Assembly (NCBI RefSeq): GCF_030378205.1 | Contig: NZ_CP127385.1 | Span: 310,001 to 374,000 of the forward strand | Length of the DNA stretch: 64,000 bases | Reading direction: 5' to 3' | DNA from: Bradyrhizobium sp. NP1 | GTDB lineage: Bacteria > Pseudomonadota > Alphaproteobacteria > Rhizobiales > Xanthobacteraceae | Part shown: in pieces, positions 56,114 to 63,857 of the stretch | How the letters are laid out: each line of letters begins with the position of its first letter | Numbering within the stretch: position 1 is the first letter of the stretch | Notes under the pieces: model-generated | Seen by the model: only the letters and a program-made list of their open reading frames with translations | What the model was told of the DNA's origin: nothing | Database searches by the model: none | Program-made: the position numbers and the translations under genes

Positions 56114-56992
56114 ATGACCCGCCCGCGCCGCAGCCTCCTGTTCATGCCGGGATCGAACGCCCGCGCACTCGAAAAGGCGCGCAACCTGGCCGCCGACGTG
56201 CTGATCCTCGACCTCGAGGATTCGGTCGCCCCCGACACCAAGGCCAAGGCGCGCGACCAGATTGCGGAGGCCATTGCCGCCAAGGGGTTTGGCAAGCGCG
56301 AGATCTGGATCCGCACCAACAGCCTGGATGCGCCTTGGTGGAACGACGACGTCGCCATGGCCGGCAAGGCCGGCCCTGACGGAATCCTGGTGCCGAAGGT
56401 TTCCAGCCCCGAGGACCTCCTGGCGATCGGCGGCCGGCTCGGCGAGATCGGGGCCGCTTCCTCGATCAGGGTCTTTGCGATGATCGAGACCGCGCGCGGG
56501 GTGCTCGACGCCGACAAGCTCGCTGGCGCCTCGCGCGATCCCAGGACGCGGCTCGCCGGCTTCGTGTTCGGCCCCAACGACATATCGCGGGAGACGCGGA
56601 TCAGGATGCAGCCGGGCCGCGCGGCCATGATCCCGATGATCTCCCGCTGCGTGCTGGCGGCGCGCGCGTTTGGGCTGGAGATCTTCGACGGACCCTACAG
56701 TGATTTCGCCAATGTCGACGGCTTTGCGCTGGAATGCGCCCAGGCCCGCGATCTCGGCTTCGACGGCAAGACGCTGATCCATCCGAACCAGATCCAGGCC
56801 TGCAACGCCATCTTCACGCCGCCGGCAGAGGAGATCGCCCGGGCGCGGCGCATCATCGCGGAATTCGAAAAGGCCGAGAACGCATCGCGCGGCGCAATCC
56901 AGATCGACGGCCAGATGGTGGAGCGCCTGCATGCCGAGATGGCGCGGCGCACGATCGCGATCGCGGATGCGATCGAAAAGATGGCGAGCTGA
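56114..56992 (+). CDS. HpcH/HpaI aldolase family CoA-ester lyase (CitE/malyl-CoA lyase-like)
   Basis: A 292-residue TIM-barrel enzyme. It opens RRSLLFMPGSNARALEKA, has the Mg-binding LILDLEDSVAPDTKAKAR and IETARGVLD, and the FGPNDISRETRI and GKTLIHPNQI stretches found in malyl-CoA/methylmalyl-CoA lyases and CitE-like proteins. It probably cleaves or forms a beta-hydroxyacyl-CoA such as malyl- or citramalyl-CoA. The exact substrate is not fixed by sequence. AAGGGAG precedes the ATG. Confidence 0.88.
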   Translation: MTRPRRSLLFMPGSNARALEKARNLAADVLILDLEDSVAPDTKAKARDQIAEAIAAKGFGKREIWIRTNSLDAPWWNDDVAMAGKAGPDGILVPKVSSPEDLLAIGGRLGEIGAASSIRVFAMIETARGVLDADKLAGASRDPRTRLAGFVFGPNDISRETRIRMQPGRAAMIPMISRCVLAARAFGLEIFDGPYSDFANVDGFALECAQARDLGFDGKTLIHPNQIQACNAIFTPPAEEIARARRIIAEFEKAENASRGAIQIDGQMVERLHAEMARRTIAIADAIEKMAS

Positions 56993-57001
56993 GCCGGCTA
57001 T

Positions 57002-57445
57002 CTATTCCCGCAGGAGTGCGGTCAGGCGCTTCTCGCTGTCGGCGGGCTCGCCGATGAGTGCGATCGTCGACGCGTTGGGACAGTAGTCCTCGTAGTGCTC
57101 CGCCGAGGTGCCGGCGATGATGTCGTGGTCGCATCGTACCTTGTGAGCGCATATGGCGCAGACGCGTTCCATGTCGCGCAGGATCAGCGCTTGCGTGCGC
57201 GCCAGACCCTCCTCATCGAGGCCGAGCGCGGCAAGCAGTTTCGGCAACTCGTCGGCGGCATGCGGCCCCTGCCACACCAGCTCGCCGAGTTCGCCGGGCG
57301 TGACCCTGAGCTCGCTGGCGATGCGGTCGAAATCGGCGCGGTCGATCTGGCGCATTTCGTTGAGCTCGCGCCGGTGCTTCAGCCATCGGGCGAACGTCTC
57401 GGTCAGCATCTGCACCACGGGATAGGGCTTGCTCTGCGCGGTCAT
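57002..57445 (-). CDS. Cysteine-motif protein, DUF6455-like
   Basis: A 147-residue protein. The N-terminal half is helical and charged (RHRRELNEMRQIDRADFDRIASELRVTPGEL). The C-terminal half has a Cys cluster C-x2-C-x5-C (VCAICAHKVRCDHD) with a fourth Cys in DYCPNASTI, which may bind a metal. The layout recalls the DUF6455 family; function unknown. GGAGGTG precedes the ATG at ideal spacing. It is convergent with the CoA-ester lyase. Confidence 0.72.
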   Translation of the reverse strand: MTAQSKPYPVVQMLTETFARWLKHRRELNEMRQIDRADFDRIASELRVTPGELGELVWQGPHAADELPKLLAALGLDEEGLARTQALILRDMERVCAICAHKVRCDHDIIAGTSAEHYEDYCPNASTIALIGEPADSEKRLTALLRE

Positions 57446-57538
57446 GGGACACCTCCGGTCGGCAGCACCGGCACATTGGATCACCCGGTCGCCGGCACCG
57501 CGTTGCGCTGGATCAAATTCGCAGGCCGACGCTGCCGC

Positions 57539-58330
57539 CTATCGTGCGCCGAACTTTTCGGCGGCCCAGGCATAAAGGCTGCCCGGAACGGGCGCCGAAT
57601 TGCCGCGGCCCTTGGGCGAGATATGCAGTCCGATCACGGCGGGATCGGCGAGCAGCGGGGCAAAATCGCTGTTCTCGAAAAACAGCCTGGGCTCGGCGTG
57701 CACGGCATAGAAGCTGCGCTTCGGCAGCGCGTTGTTCAGCGCGCCGGTGCGCCGGGCGAGTGCGGTGAGCGAGGCCGGTCCGAAGATCGCGATGCGCAAG
57801 TCGCAGACGCGGCTCGATCCGCCGGTGAGGCGGCGCAGCCCAAGGATGACGCGATGCCGCAGCGCCAGCCAGTCCGGCGCAAGCTCGTCCTGCGCCATCA
57901 GCCTTTCGAAGGCGATGACGATGGGATGATCAGCGGGCAGGTACAGCACGGAATTGCCGAGCTGGCGCGGCCGTTCCCAGGCAAAGTACGGCTTTGCCGG
58001 ATCGATCTCGACCGGCTTCACCAGCAGCACGTCGGCGTCGAGCCACAGCCCGGCGCGCAGCGCCATCAGCCGCATGCGGAAGAAGTCGGAAAATTGCAGG
58101 ATGGTCCAGTCGCGCCAGGAGCCGTCGGGCTCGGCGGGACGCAGCTTCTGCGCGAAGGCGCGCGGCAGGATCGCTTCGGCATCGGCATTGCCGACGCCGT
58201 CGGGCAGACCGGCCATCGGATCGAAGCTGTAGACGGTGACCTTGTGCCCGGCGGCGACCTGCGAGCGCAGGCACAGCAGCCGCAGGCGATCGAGCCGGCC
58301 GTGCCAGAAGGTGACGACGTCGGGCAACAT
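57539..58330 (-). CDS. Glycosyltransferase with DXD motif (GT32/capsule-type)
   Basis: A 263-residue protein opening VVTFWHGRLDRLRLLCLRS. The sugar-nucleotide metal site is the Asp-x-Asp of RAGLWLDADVLLVKP, preceded by DFFRMRLMALRAG, as in GT32-like and galactosyltransferase-like capsule enzymes. A late HISPKGRG could close the site. It probably adds a sugar to a surface polysaccharide. No other glycan genes are adjacent. Confidence 0.78.
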   Translation of the reverse strand: MLPDVVTFWHGRLDRLRLLCLRSQVAAGHKVTVYSFDPMAGLPDGVGNADAEAILPRAFAQKLRPAEPDGSWRDWTILQFSDFFRMRLMALRAGLWLDADVLLVKPVEIDPAKPYFAWERPRQLGNSVLYLPADHPIVIAFERLMAQDELAPDWLALRHRVILGLRRLTGGSSRVCDLRIAIFGPASLTALARRTGALNNALPKRSFYAVHAEPRLFFENSDFAPLLADPAVIGLHISPKGRGNSAPVPGSLYAWAAEKFGAR

Positions 58331-58341
58331 GCGTCACCTAG

Positions 58342-58364
58342 AGCGCGACGGCCGCCATCGCGCT
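58342..58364. terminator. Hairpin between leuD and the glycosyltransferase gene
   Basis: AGCGCGA (58342-58348) pairs with TCGCGCT (58358-58364) with a 9-base loop, directly after the leuD stop. No T-run follows on the minus strand, so termination is only suggested. Confidence 0.4.
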
Positions 58365-58367
58365 GTT

Positions 58368-58973
58368 TCAGGCCCAGGCGCGCTCGCGCTTGGCCTTTGC
58401 CTCGTAATCGTCGATCGACGATTTCTTTTCCATGGTGAGGCCGATGTCGTCGAGGCCGTTCAGCAGGCAATGCTTGCGGAACGGATCGATCTCGAACTTC
58501 ACCTTGCCGCCGTCGGGGCCGCGGATCTCCTGATTGGCGAGATCGATCGTGAGCGTCGCATTGGCGCCGCGCTCGGCATCGTCGAACAGCTTGTCGAGAT
58601 CGGCCTGCGAGACGCGGATCGGCAAAATGCCGTTCTTGAAGCAGTTGTTGTAGAAGATGTCGCCGAACGAGGTCGAGATCACGCAGCGGATGCCGAAATC
58701 GAGCAGTGCCCACGGCGCATGCTCGCGGCTCGAGCCGCAGCCGAAATTGTCGCCGGCGACCAGGATCCTGGACTTGCGATAGGCCGGCTTGTTGAGGATG
58801 AAATCCGGATTCTCGCTGCCGTCGTCCTTGTAGCGCTGCTCGGAGAACAGCCCCTTGCCAAGGCCGGTGCGCTTGATGGTCTTGAGGTACTGCTTGGGGA
58901 TGATCATGTCGGTGTCGACATTGATGATCTTCAAGGGCGCCGCAACGCCTTCCAGCGTGGTGAACTTGTCCAT
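58368..58973 (-). CDS. leuD: 3-isopropylmalate dehydratase small subunit
   Basis: A 201-residue subunit that with LeuC isomerises 2- to 3-isopropylmalate. Family motifs are [59 protein letters not shown] and the [10 protein letters not shown] stretch. LeuC is not in the window. It is of the LeuD1 size class with N-terminal [11 protein letters not shown]. Confidence 0.97.
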   Translation of the reverse strand: MDKFTTLEGVAAPLKIINVDTDMIIPKQYLKTIKRTGLGKGLFSEQRYKDDGSENPDFILNKPAYRKSRILVAGDNFGCGSSREHAPWALLDFGIRCVISTSFGDIFYNNCFKNGILPIRVSQADLDKLFDDAERGANATLTIDLANQEIRGPDGGKVKFEIDPFRKHCLLNGLDDIGLTMEKKSSIDDYEAKAKRERAWA

Positions 58974-59092
58974 CGTTCGCGCTTCCGGTTGAGAAACTAC
59001 TATCAGGAGAGGTGTTTATCGCGCCGGAGACCGCAAGTCCAAGGTCAATTGCGCATAAGAGAGCGGCGCTTTTGCCCGAAACAGCGCCGAAA

Positions 59093-59491
59093 TCAGTCCG
59101 CGTCGGCCTCGATCCGCGCCATGTCGCCGTCGGACAGCCCGAAATGGTGGCCGATTTCGTGGACCAGCACGTGGCGCACGATATGGCCGAGCGTCTCCTC
59201 ATGCTCGGCCCAGTAGTCGAGGATCGGCCGGCGATAGAGCCAGATCATGTTGGGCAGGCGGGCGACGTCGCCATGGCTCTGCAGCGGCAGGCCGGTGCCC
59301 CGGAACAGGCCGAGCAGGTCGAATTCGCTCTCGCAGCCCATTTCGTCGAGCACTTCGTCGGTCGGAAAATCCTCGACGCGAACGATCACACCCTCGCACA
59401 GCTCGCGAAAGCGCCTCGGCAGGCGTTCGAAAATCTCGTGCGCCATCGTCTCCATGTCGGCGAGGGAGGGCGCTTTCCGGTCTTGCCACAT
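59093..59491 (-). CDS. Metallopeptidase family protein (Zincin_1, DUF1025-like)
   Basis: A 132-residue protein with the zincin motif HEIGHHFGLSD (His-Glu-x2-His plus downstream Asp) near its C terminus and the family start MAHEIFERLPRRFRELCEGV. PNMIWLYRRPILDYW lies before the motif. Members of this compact single-domain family (PF06262) are presumed metalloproteases with unknown targets. No signal peptide, so it is cytosolic. Confidence 0.87.
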   Translation of the reverse strand: MWQDRKAPSLADMETMAHEIFERLPRRFRELCEGVIVRVEDFPTDEVLDEMGCESEFDLLGLFRGTGLPLQSHGDVARLPNMIWLYRRPILDYWAEHEETLGHIVRHVLVHEIGHHFGLSDGDMARIEADAD

Positions 59492-59603
59492 GCCATCCTC
59501 TTAGCGCGGGTTTCGCCGTCATGCCTATCGCATTTACGAAGAGTTGACGCGGCTTTTGAAAACGGAGACGGTGCGGTCCCTCGAAAAGGTGTGGGTGGGC
59601 GCA

Positions 59604-59933
59604 ATGACGGGTATCAGGACGGCAGCGATCGTGGTTGCGGTTGCAGGGGTGTTCTCGCTGCCGGCTACGGGCGCGAGGGCGCAAAACGCGCCGGCCGGAA
59701 TTCGCCTCGCCCAGGCGGTGCCGCCCGATGCCGCGCCGCGTCCGGTGCGCCGGCCGCCGACCCGGCTGCGCGTCCACCCGCGTTACGAAGAGCCGTGGCG
59801 CGACGAGGTCTACCCGAGCTACAACCCAGGGCCGAACGCGGTGCGCGAATGCAGCACCGCCTATGTGCAGGAATACCGCCCGAGCGGTACCGTCATCGTG
59901 CCGCGCGTCAGCTGCTACTGGCGCCGCGGCTGA
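59604..59933 (+). CDS. Small secreted protein of unknown function
   Basis: A 109-residue protein with a signal peptide (about residues 1-27, GARAQN). The mature part is Pro/Arg-rich (APRPVRRPPTRLRVHPRYEEPWRDEVYPSY) and ends with two Cys in VRECSTAYVQEYR and VSCYWRRG, which may form a disulfide. Similar short exported proteins are common in Bradyrhizobium. Its 3' end overlaps a minus-strand open frame. Confidence 0.68.
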   Translation: MTGIRTAAIVVAVAGVFSLPATGARAQNAPAGIRLAQAVPPDAAPRPVRRPPTRLRVHPRYEEPWRDEVYPSYNPGPNAVRECSTAYVQEYRPSGTVIVPRVSCYWRRG

Positions 59934-60178
59934 TCGAGCCGCCCGCGCCGCCAGACGAGCAACGCCGCGCCGAACAGAACGACGGAAGCGCCATAGACCA
60001 GCAGCGCCATCGCAAGTTTCGTGGGGCGGTTTGCGGGAGCCGTGTTGTTCTCGTTCGGCGAAACGGGGGCACTCCAATCTTCAGCCCCTTTTGCGCCAGC
60101 GCCGTCGAGAATTCTAAGGAGTTCCGGGCCCCCTGCCGTTTCAGCGGGGCAATTGCTTTGGCGGTAACGGCTGAGGAT
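59915..60178 (-). pseudogene. Start-less open frame with C-terminal membrane helix
   Basis: From 60178 to a TAG at 59915 the minus strand is open for 87 codons with a protein-like composition: a charged region (ELLRILDGAGAKGAEDW), a polar linker (NENNTAPANRPTK) and a convincing membrane helix (ALLVYGASVVLFGAALLVW) followed by Arg-rich residues. There is no start codon except an internal ATG at 60010 giving 31 residues. It may be the remnant of a gene whose 5' part was replaced by the adjacent repeat protein gene, or a 31-residue small membrane protein. Confidence 0.3.
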
Positions 60179-60530
60179 TCAGTGCATTGGGCCGTTCCTT
60201 TGGTGGCAACGGTTGCGGGTTCAGCGCGTTAAGCCGCTCCTTTGGCGGCAGTGGCTGCGGATTCAATGCGTTGGGCCGTTCCTTTGGCGGTAACGGCTGC
60301 GGATTCAGCGCCTTCACGCCGGAATCCCCGCGTGCTTGCCCGCCGACAATGATGATCGCTTTGCCGGACACGGGATCGCGCTCAATTGACCGCGGAGCCG
60401 GCGCATTCCGTAGCGGCTTGTTGTCGGCCAAGGCTGCCGGAAGCGCGAAGAAAAGACTGGCGCAGGCGAGGGCCGCAAGGCCGATTGGCCCCGCGTGCTT
60501 TCTGGCTATGGAGCGAACTCTGGCGGTCAT
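60141..60530 (-). CDS. Secreted LNPQPLPP-repeat protein
   Basis: A 129-residue exported protein. The signal peptide spans about residues 12-34 (PIGLAALACASLFFALPAALA). A short domain with AIIIVGGQARGDSG follows, then four tandem 14-residue repeats starting ALNPQPLPPKER. The repeat end is basic and proline-rich and is probably unstructured. The start is the ATG at 60530 rather than an in-frame one 63 bases upstream. Function unknown. Confidence 0.72.
   Translation of the reverse strand: MTARVRSIARKHAGPIGLAALACASLFFALPAALADNKPLRNAPAPRSIERDPVSGKAIIIVGGQARGDSGVKALNPQPLPPKERPNALNPQPLPPKERLNALNPQPLPPKERPNALNPQPLPPKQLPR
60144..60311. repeat. Four tandem 42-bp repeats in the LNPQPLPP gene
   Basis: Four units of 42 bases encode the 14-residue repeats; the last diverges at its 3' end (KQLPR). 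The units keep the same residues but differ at several silent positions, so the array is older than the 102-bp array in the OmpA gene. Confidence 0.85.
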
Positions 60531-60671
60531 TTGACGGTCCCTTTCACAAACATGGGCGCCCATCTTGGCTGCTTGGCCGCCGGTTCGCGTCAACCATGTG
60601 GTGGAGGTGCTTTTGCGGCTTCGACAGGCTGTTGCCGTTGTCGAACAATCGCCAGAGCGACAGGAAACAGG

Positions 60672-61934
60672 TCAGTCGAACGGATCAAAGTCTTCCATGA
60701 GCACGCGCACCAGTTGTGCCTGCCGTTTCGTGTCGGTCTTTTCGAAGATGCGGATGAGATGGGTTCTGACCGTGGCGATAGATATTCCTAGGCGTGCAGC
60801 CACAGCTATACGGCCTCCACCATCTGCAATTTCCAGCGCCACTGCCGCTTCTGTCGGAGTAAGGCCCCATCGGGTTGCCGCGCGGCGCTGGCGTCGGCAC
60901 CGTTCTTCACGAAGGTCGATGACAAGCAGGAACGCGGCAGGAGGCACGAGGCCAAAATTGAGTGACGCGGCTGTGACTGGCTCCGGCACCGGCATGGCGA
61001 GCACGCGCAGGCCCGGACCGCCATCTGCCGCTGCTATTTCCACCGGCGAGCATGGCCGTTGGAGGGTTCGTCGGGCGCTGGCATTGATCGCGTGGGCGAG
61101 TGCTCGCGCATCTCGCAGCCGGCGGGCCCTGAGCCGGCCTGCCTTTGTGAAAAGCCCTTCCGCCCGCGCGAGGGTAGCCTGTGCGGGATCGTTGGCGAAG
61201 ACCACGCCGCCGCTACTGTCGAGCGCTATCACGCCAGTGTTGAGGCGTGCTAGCGCGCCTGACGCGCAAGCCTCCGCCAACGTGTGACCTGTCAGCCTTT
61301 CGCCGACACGCAGCGCCATTTCCACATGCGGTGTCAATGCGCGCATGGCCGAGATGGCTTCGGAGCCAAAATCCGGCCGTCCTCGAAGCCGGCCGACGGC
61401 GAGATAGAAGCGTCGCTGGCGCGCACTGGCCGGCGCGGACACCACGCCGTAGAAAGCGCCGGCTGGACGCACAACCTCGTGATAGAAGACTGACTCTGCA
61501 AACTCACGATCGGGCATCATCGCCGAACTCAGTACCACTGCACCGGTCGGCAGCTTGTCCGCCCACCGCGGCAGCGTGGTCAACGGGACTCCTTGGGCGA
61601 ACGGGATGGCGATGTCCGTGGGTCCGCTGGCAGCGATCAGGTTGCTGTTGCCGGTTTCAGTGTCGTGGTGGAACAGGAAACAATGCTCGCCATCTACTGC
61701 TGCGGCGACTTGGGAGAGTGCTGCCGTCCAGTCACCGCCCAGAAGTGGCGTTTCGTGGATTTTGTTCACGGCGGTCAGTAGTCTTTCAGCAGGCGCCAAC
61801 CTTCTCCCCCGATATTCAACAAGAACGAGGGAGAAGACTACGGAATCAATTTCTTTCGGTCCAGACAACCGTGAGGCCGCAAACACTGGTGGGTTACGGT
61901 TCGCAGAAGACGCGCGCTCTTTTTTGATGCGCAC
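60672..61934 (-). CDS. LuxR-type transcriptional regulator
   Basis: Up to 420 residues. The C-terminal HTH is LTPTEAAVALEIADGGGRIAVAARLGISIATVRTHLIRIFEKTDTKRQAQLVRVL, a standard LuxR domain. The ~300 residues before it include FHHDTETGNSNLIAASG and LNTGVIALDSSGGVVFAND, which look PAS-like. The start (GTG 61934) is doubtful: about 50 N-terminal residues look unstructured, and a start near 61780 before KIHETPLLGGDWTAALSQV is plausible. Ligand and targets are unknown. Confidence 0.8.
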   Translation of the reverse strand: MRIKKERASSANRNPPVFAASRLSGPKEIDSVVFSLVLVEYRGRRLAPAERLLTAVNKIHETPLLGGDWTAALSQVAAAVDGEHCFLFHHDTETGNSNLIAASGPTDIAIPFAQGVPLTTLPRWADKLPTGAVVLSSAMMPDREFAESVFYHEVVRPAGAFYGVVSAPASARQRRFYLAVGRLRGRPDFGSEAISAMRALTPHVEMALRVGERLTGHTLAEACASGALARLNTGVIALDSSGGVVFANDPAQATLARAEGLFTKAGRLRARRLRDARALAHAINASARRTLQRPCSPVEIAAADGGPGLRVLAMPVPEPVTAASLNFGLVPPAAFLLVIDLREERCRRQRRAATRWGLTPTEAAVALEIADGGGRIAVAARLGISIATVRTHLIRIFEKTDTKRQAQLVRVLMEDFDPFD

Positions 61935-62011
61935 CGCTGGTGGGTACGCTCTTTACCGCGTGAAAGCCCGCAGTGCCGATCCGACAGATGGAGCGGGCTC
62001 GTGGACATGCG

Positions 62012-62452
62012 TCACCCGCCCGGTCGAAACGCCTTGCAGCCGTCTTCGAAAATGTCGAATCGCTTGTGGCAGATGTCGATGCGCGGCGCTTCATCTGCGC
62101 CGTCCCTGACTTGGTCGATCCGCCAATAGACCGGCTCGGGCTGGCCCACGTCGAATTCGGCGCGGCCCTCGCAATAGCGCGAAGCGGCAATGTAGGTCGT
62201 CGCCGTCGCATGGCGATTGGCTGAGGCTGGCGGGCGTCCGAGCAAAACCTCCCGCGGGTTTAGGCTCACCATCTTACGTCGAGGTGGGGCCATCTGTTCG
62301 GCGTTCTTGAAGTGCTCATGAATTTGACTGAGCACTCTATTGTCGGTGCATGGGAGCGGATCGGAGGCAAGGGCCGGCGTCGCAAAGAGGATCGTCGCGG
62401 CAAGTGTCAGAGCCTTGACGCTAAGGCCGGGAATACCGTTGCCTTCAAACAT
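62012..62452 (-). CDS. Secreted cysteine-containing protein of unknown function
   Basis: A 146-residue protein with a signal peptide (VKALTLAATILFATPALASD, about residues 12-31). The mature domain has four Cys (PLPCTDNRV, SRYCEGRAEF, IDICHKRFDI, EDGCKAFR) that could form two disulfides, and a central PVYWRIDQVRDG segment. No family is recognised. The ATG at 62452 was chosen because the signal peptide starts soon after it. Confidence 0.65.
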   Translation of the reverse strand: MFEGNGIPGLSVKALTLAATILFATPALASDPLPCTDNRVLSQIHEHFKNAEQMAPPRRKMVSLNPREVLLGRPPASANRHATATTYIAASRYCEGRAEFDVGQPEPVYWRIDQVRDGADEAPRIDICHKRFDIFEDGCKAFRPGG

Positions 62453-63027
62453 TCCGCGAAAGGAATTTGTCGAGCCACCGCGATGAGGTCGATGGACCTT
62501 GGCCGAACTCATTTTCCTGGAATCCGTTCTGTGCATTGCATGCCTTCGCCACCGATTTGCGTACCGCCAGCTATCGCCATGGGAGAATTGCCAAAACGGG
62601 ACCGAGTCCGGAACGCGCCAGGTACACTATCAGGGAGCAAAGTCCGCTGCGCATCAACCATCTGGTCGATGCATGCACGTTTCACTTCCCGGGGTCTGAT
62701 CCATAGCCCTCCCGGATTCGCCAGTGCCTGCCGCGACATGGTTGAACGCAATTGCGCCGAATCTGATCGCAAGGCGGGCCATGATCATCTCCGATGATTC
62801 GATCAAGACAAAATGCGCGCGCGTGACGCGGGTTTTTGCCGCGCCTGAAATGATCAGGAGGGTCGGAACTGGAATACGTCACGGGCATTGACGTTCCCGG
62901 CGCAGCATCTCACTCACCTTACCTCGCTCATTCCAAATCTTGCTCTGCGTCGCGACGAAACGGCGGATCGTTCGATCCGCCGAATGGCTGCTGGCGTGAG
63001 ATATCGGGGGATTCTCAGGAGAACATC
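62453..63027. other. 575-base region without a supported gene
   Basis: Several short frames on both strands (for example 62509-62772 and 62682-62888, minus) lack ribosome sites and protein-like composition. The right end must contain the promoter of the His-rich secreted protein gene, whose AGGAG site is at 63017-63021. No palindrome or known RNA fold was recognised. Overall composition is less GC-rich than the core genes. Confidence 0.4.
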
Positions 63028-63258
63028 ATGCATGTGACGAAAGTTCTGGGTCTTGCGGCGGTCGGCGCGCTGCTCACGATCGCCGCACCGTCGGAACGGG
63101 CACAGGCCTTGTCGCTGATCAATCCGGGCGCGGCCGCGCAGGTCCAGGACGATTCCAGGCTCGGCACCACCGAGGTGCGTTGGCATCGCCACCACCACGC
63201 GGGCCGCTGGCATCCCCGTCGCGGACATCGCTGGCACCGTCATCACCGCCGCTGGTGA
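63028..63258 (+). CDS. Small secreted His/Arg/Trp-rich protein
   Basis: A 76-residue protein. A signal peptide (about residues 1-27, ERAQA) precedes a short mature part ending in a run of His, Arg and Trp (WHRHHHAGRWHPRRGH, then RWHRHHRRW). The His density suggests metal binding in the periplasm, but this is inference. AGGAG lies at good spacing before the ATG, and a strong terminator follows. Confidence 0.72.
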   Translation: MHVTKVLGLAAVGALLTIAAPSERAQALSLINPGAAAQVQDDSRLGTTEVRWHRHHHAGRWHPRRGHRWHRHHRRW

Positions 63259-63269
63259 TCGACGCGAGG

Positions 63270-63299
63270 CAGGCCCGCTCATCAGGCGGGCCTGTTTTT
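63270..63299 (+). terminator. Rho-independent terminator after the His-rich gene
   Basis: CAGGCCCGC (63270-63278) pairs over 9 bp with GCGGGCCTG (63286-63294) around a 7-base loop and is followed by TTTTT (63295-63299). Confidence 0.9.
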
Positions 63300-63318
63300 G
63301 CATCGGGCGTGGCTGGGG

Positions 63319-63612
63319 TCAGTGGCCAAAACCGTTCGCCAGCAGCACAGTGGCCTGCGCGCCCGCTTTGCGGTCCTTTGAAATCTCCAGATAATCCGGC
63401 GAGTCCGCAAACGCGTGGAACTGCGCCTCGTCCGGAAACGACATCAGCACGACCTTGTCGCGGTCCCAGCTTCCTTCGACCACGCGCGGATGTTCGTCCG
63501 CCGACAACAGGCGTCCGCCGAAATTCCGGAACACGTCGAAAAACCGGGCCTGGTAGCGATCATACGCCGCGCGATCCGTCATCTTGAGCTGCACGATCAC
63601 ATAGACCGTCAT
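63319..63612 (-). CDS. DUF1330 family protein
   Basis: A 97-residue protein of the ferredoxin-like dimeric alpha-beta barrel type. MTVYVIVQLKMTDRAAYDRYQ, then GGRLLSADEHPRVVEGSWDRDKVVLMSFP and AFADSPDYLEISKDRKAGA are the DUF1330 signature. Biochemical role unknown; relatives act as stress or small-molecule-binding proteins. The start at 63612 fits family length; in-frame sequence upstream does not. Confidence 0.87.
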   Translation of the reverse strand: MTVYVIVQLKMTDRAAYDRYQARFFDVFRNFGGRLLSADEHPRVVEGSWDRDKVVLMSFPDEAQFHAFADSPDYLEISKDRKAGAQATVLLANGFGH

Positions 63613-63804
63613 CGTTTCTCTCCCTCTCGCGAGGCGCGACGTCGCTACAGTTTGTGTGCGCAACGCCAATTGATGCGATTCCACCATCCATCATTCGCGT
63701 CGTCCGCATTATTGTAATGCAGGGAGCGATGACAAATGAAGATGCGGAAAGCGGGTCTTTTCCGGCCCTGAGTTTTCGCGCCTGCATTATTGGGCTCACA
63801 TGAA

Positions 63805-63836
63805 ATGCAAAGGGCGCCCGAGGGCGCCCTTTGCAT
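63805..63836. terminator. Perfect 14-bp hairpin near the right edge
   Basis: ATGCAAAGGGCGCC (63805-63818) pairs perfectly with GGCGCCCTTTGCAT (63823-63836) around a 4-base loop. It lies 22 bases after the stop of the minus-strand gene that runs off the window and probably ends that transcript, though only a weak T-rich stretch follows. Confidence 0.6.
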
Positions 63837-63857
63837 GTCCGTCTCGCGACGCCAGCG

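Noticed and set aside
62312..62888. Overlapping short frames on both strands after the secreted Cys protein gene.
   Set aside because: None has a plausible start context, signal peptide or family motif, and they contradict one another.
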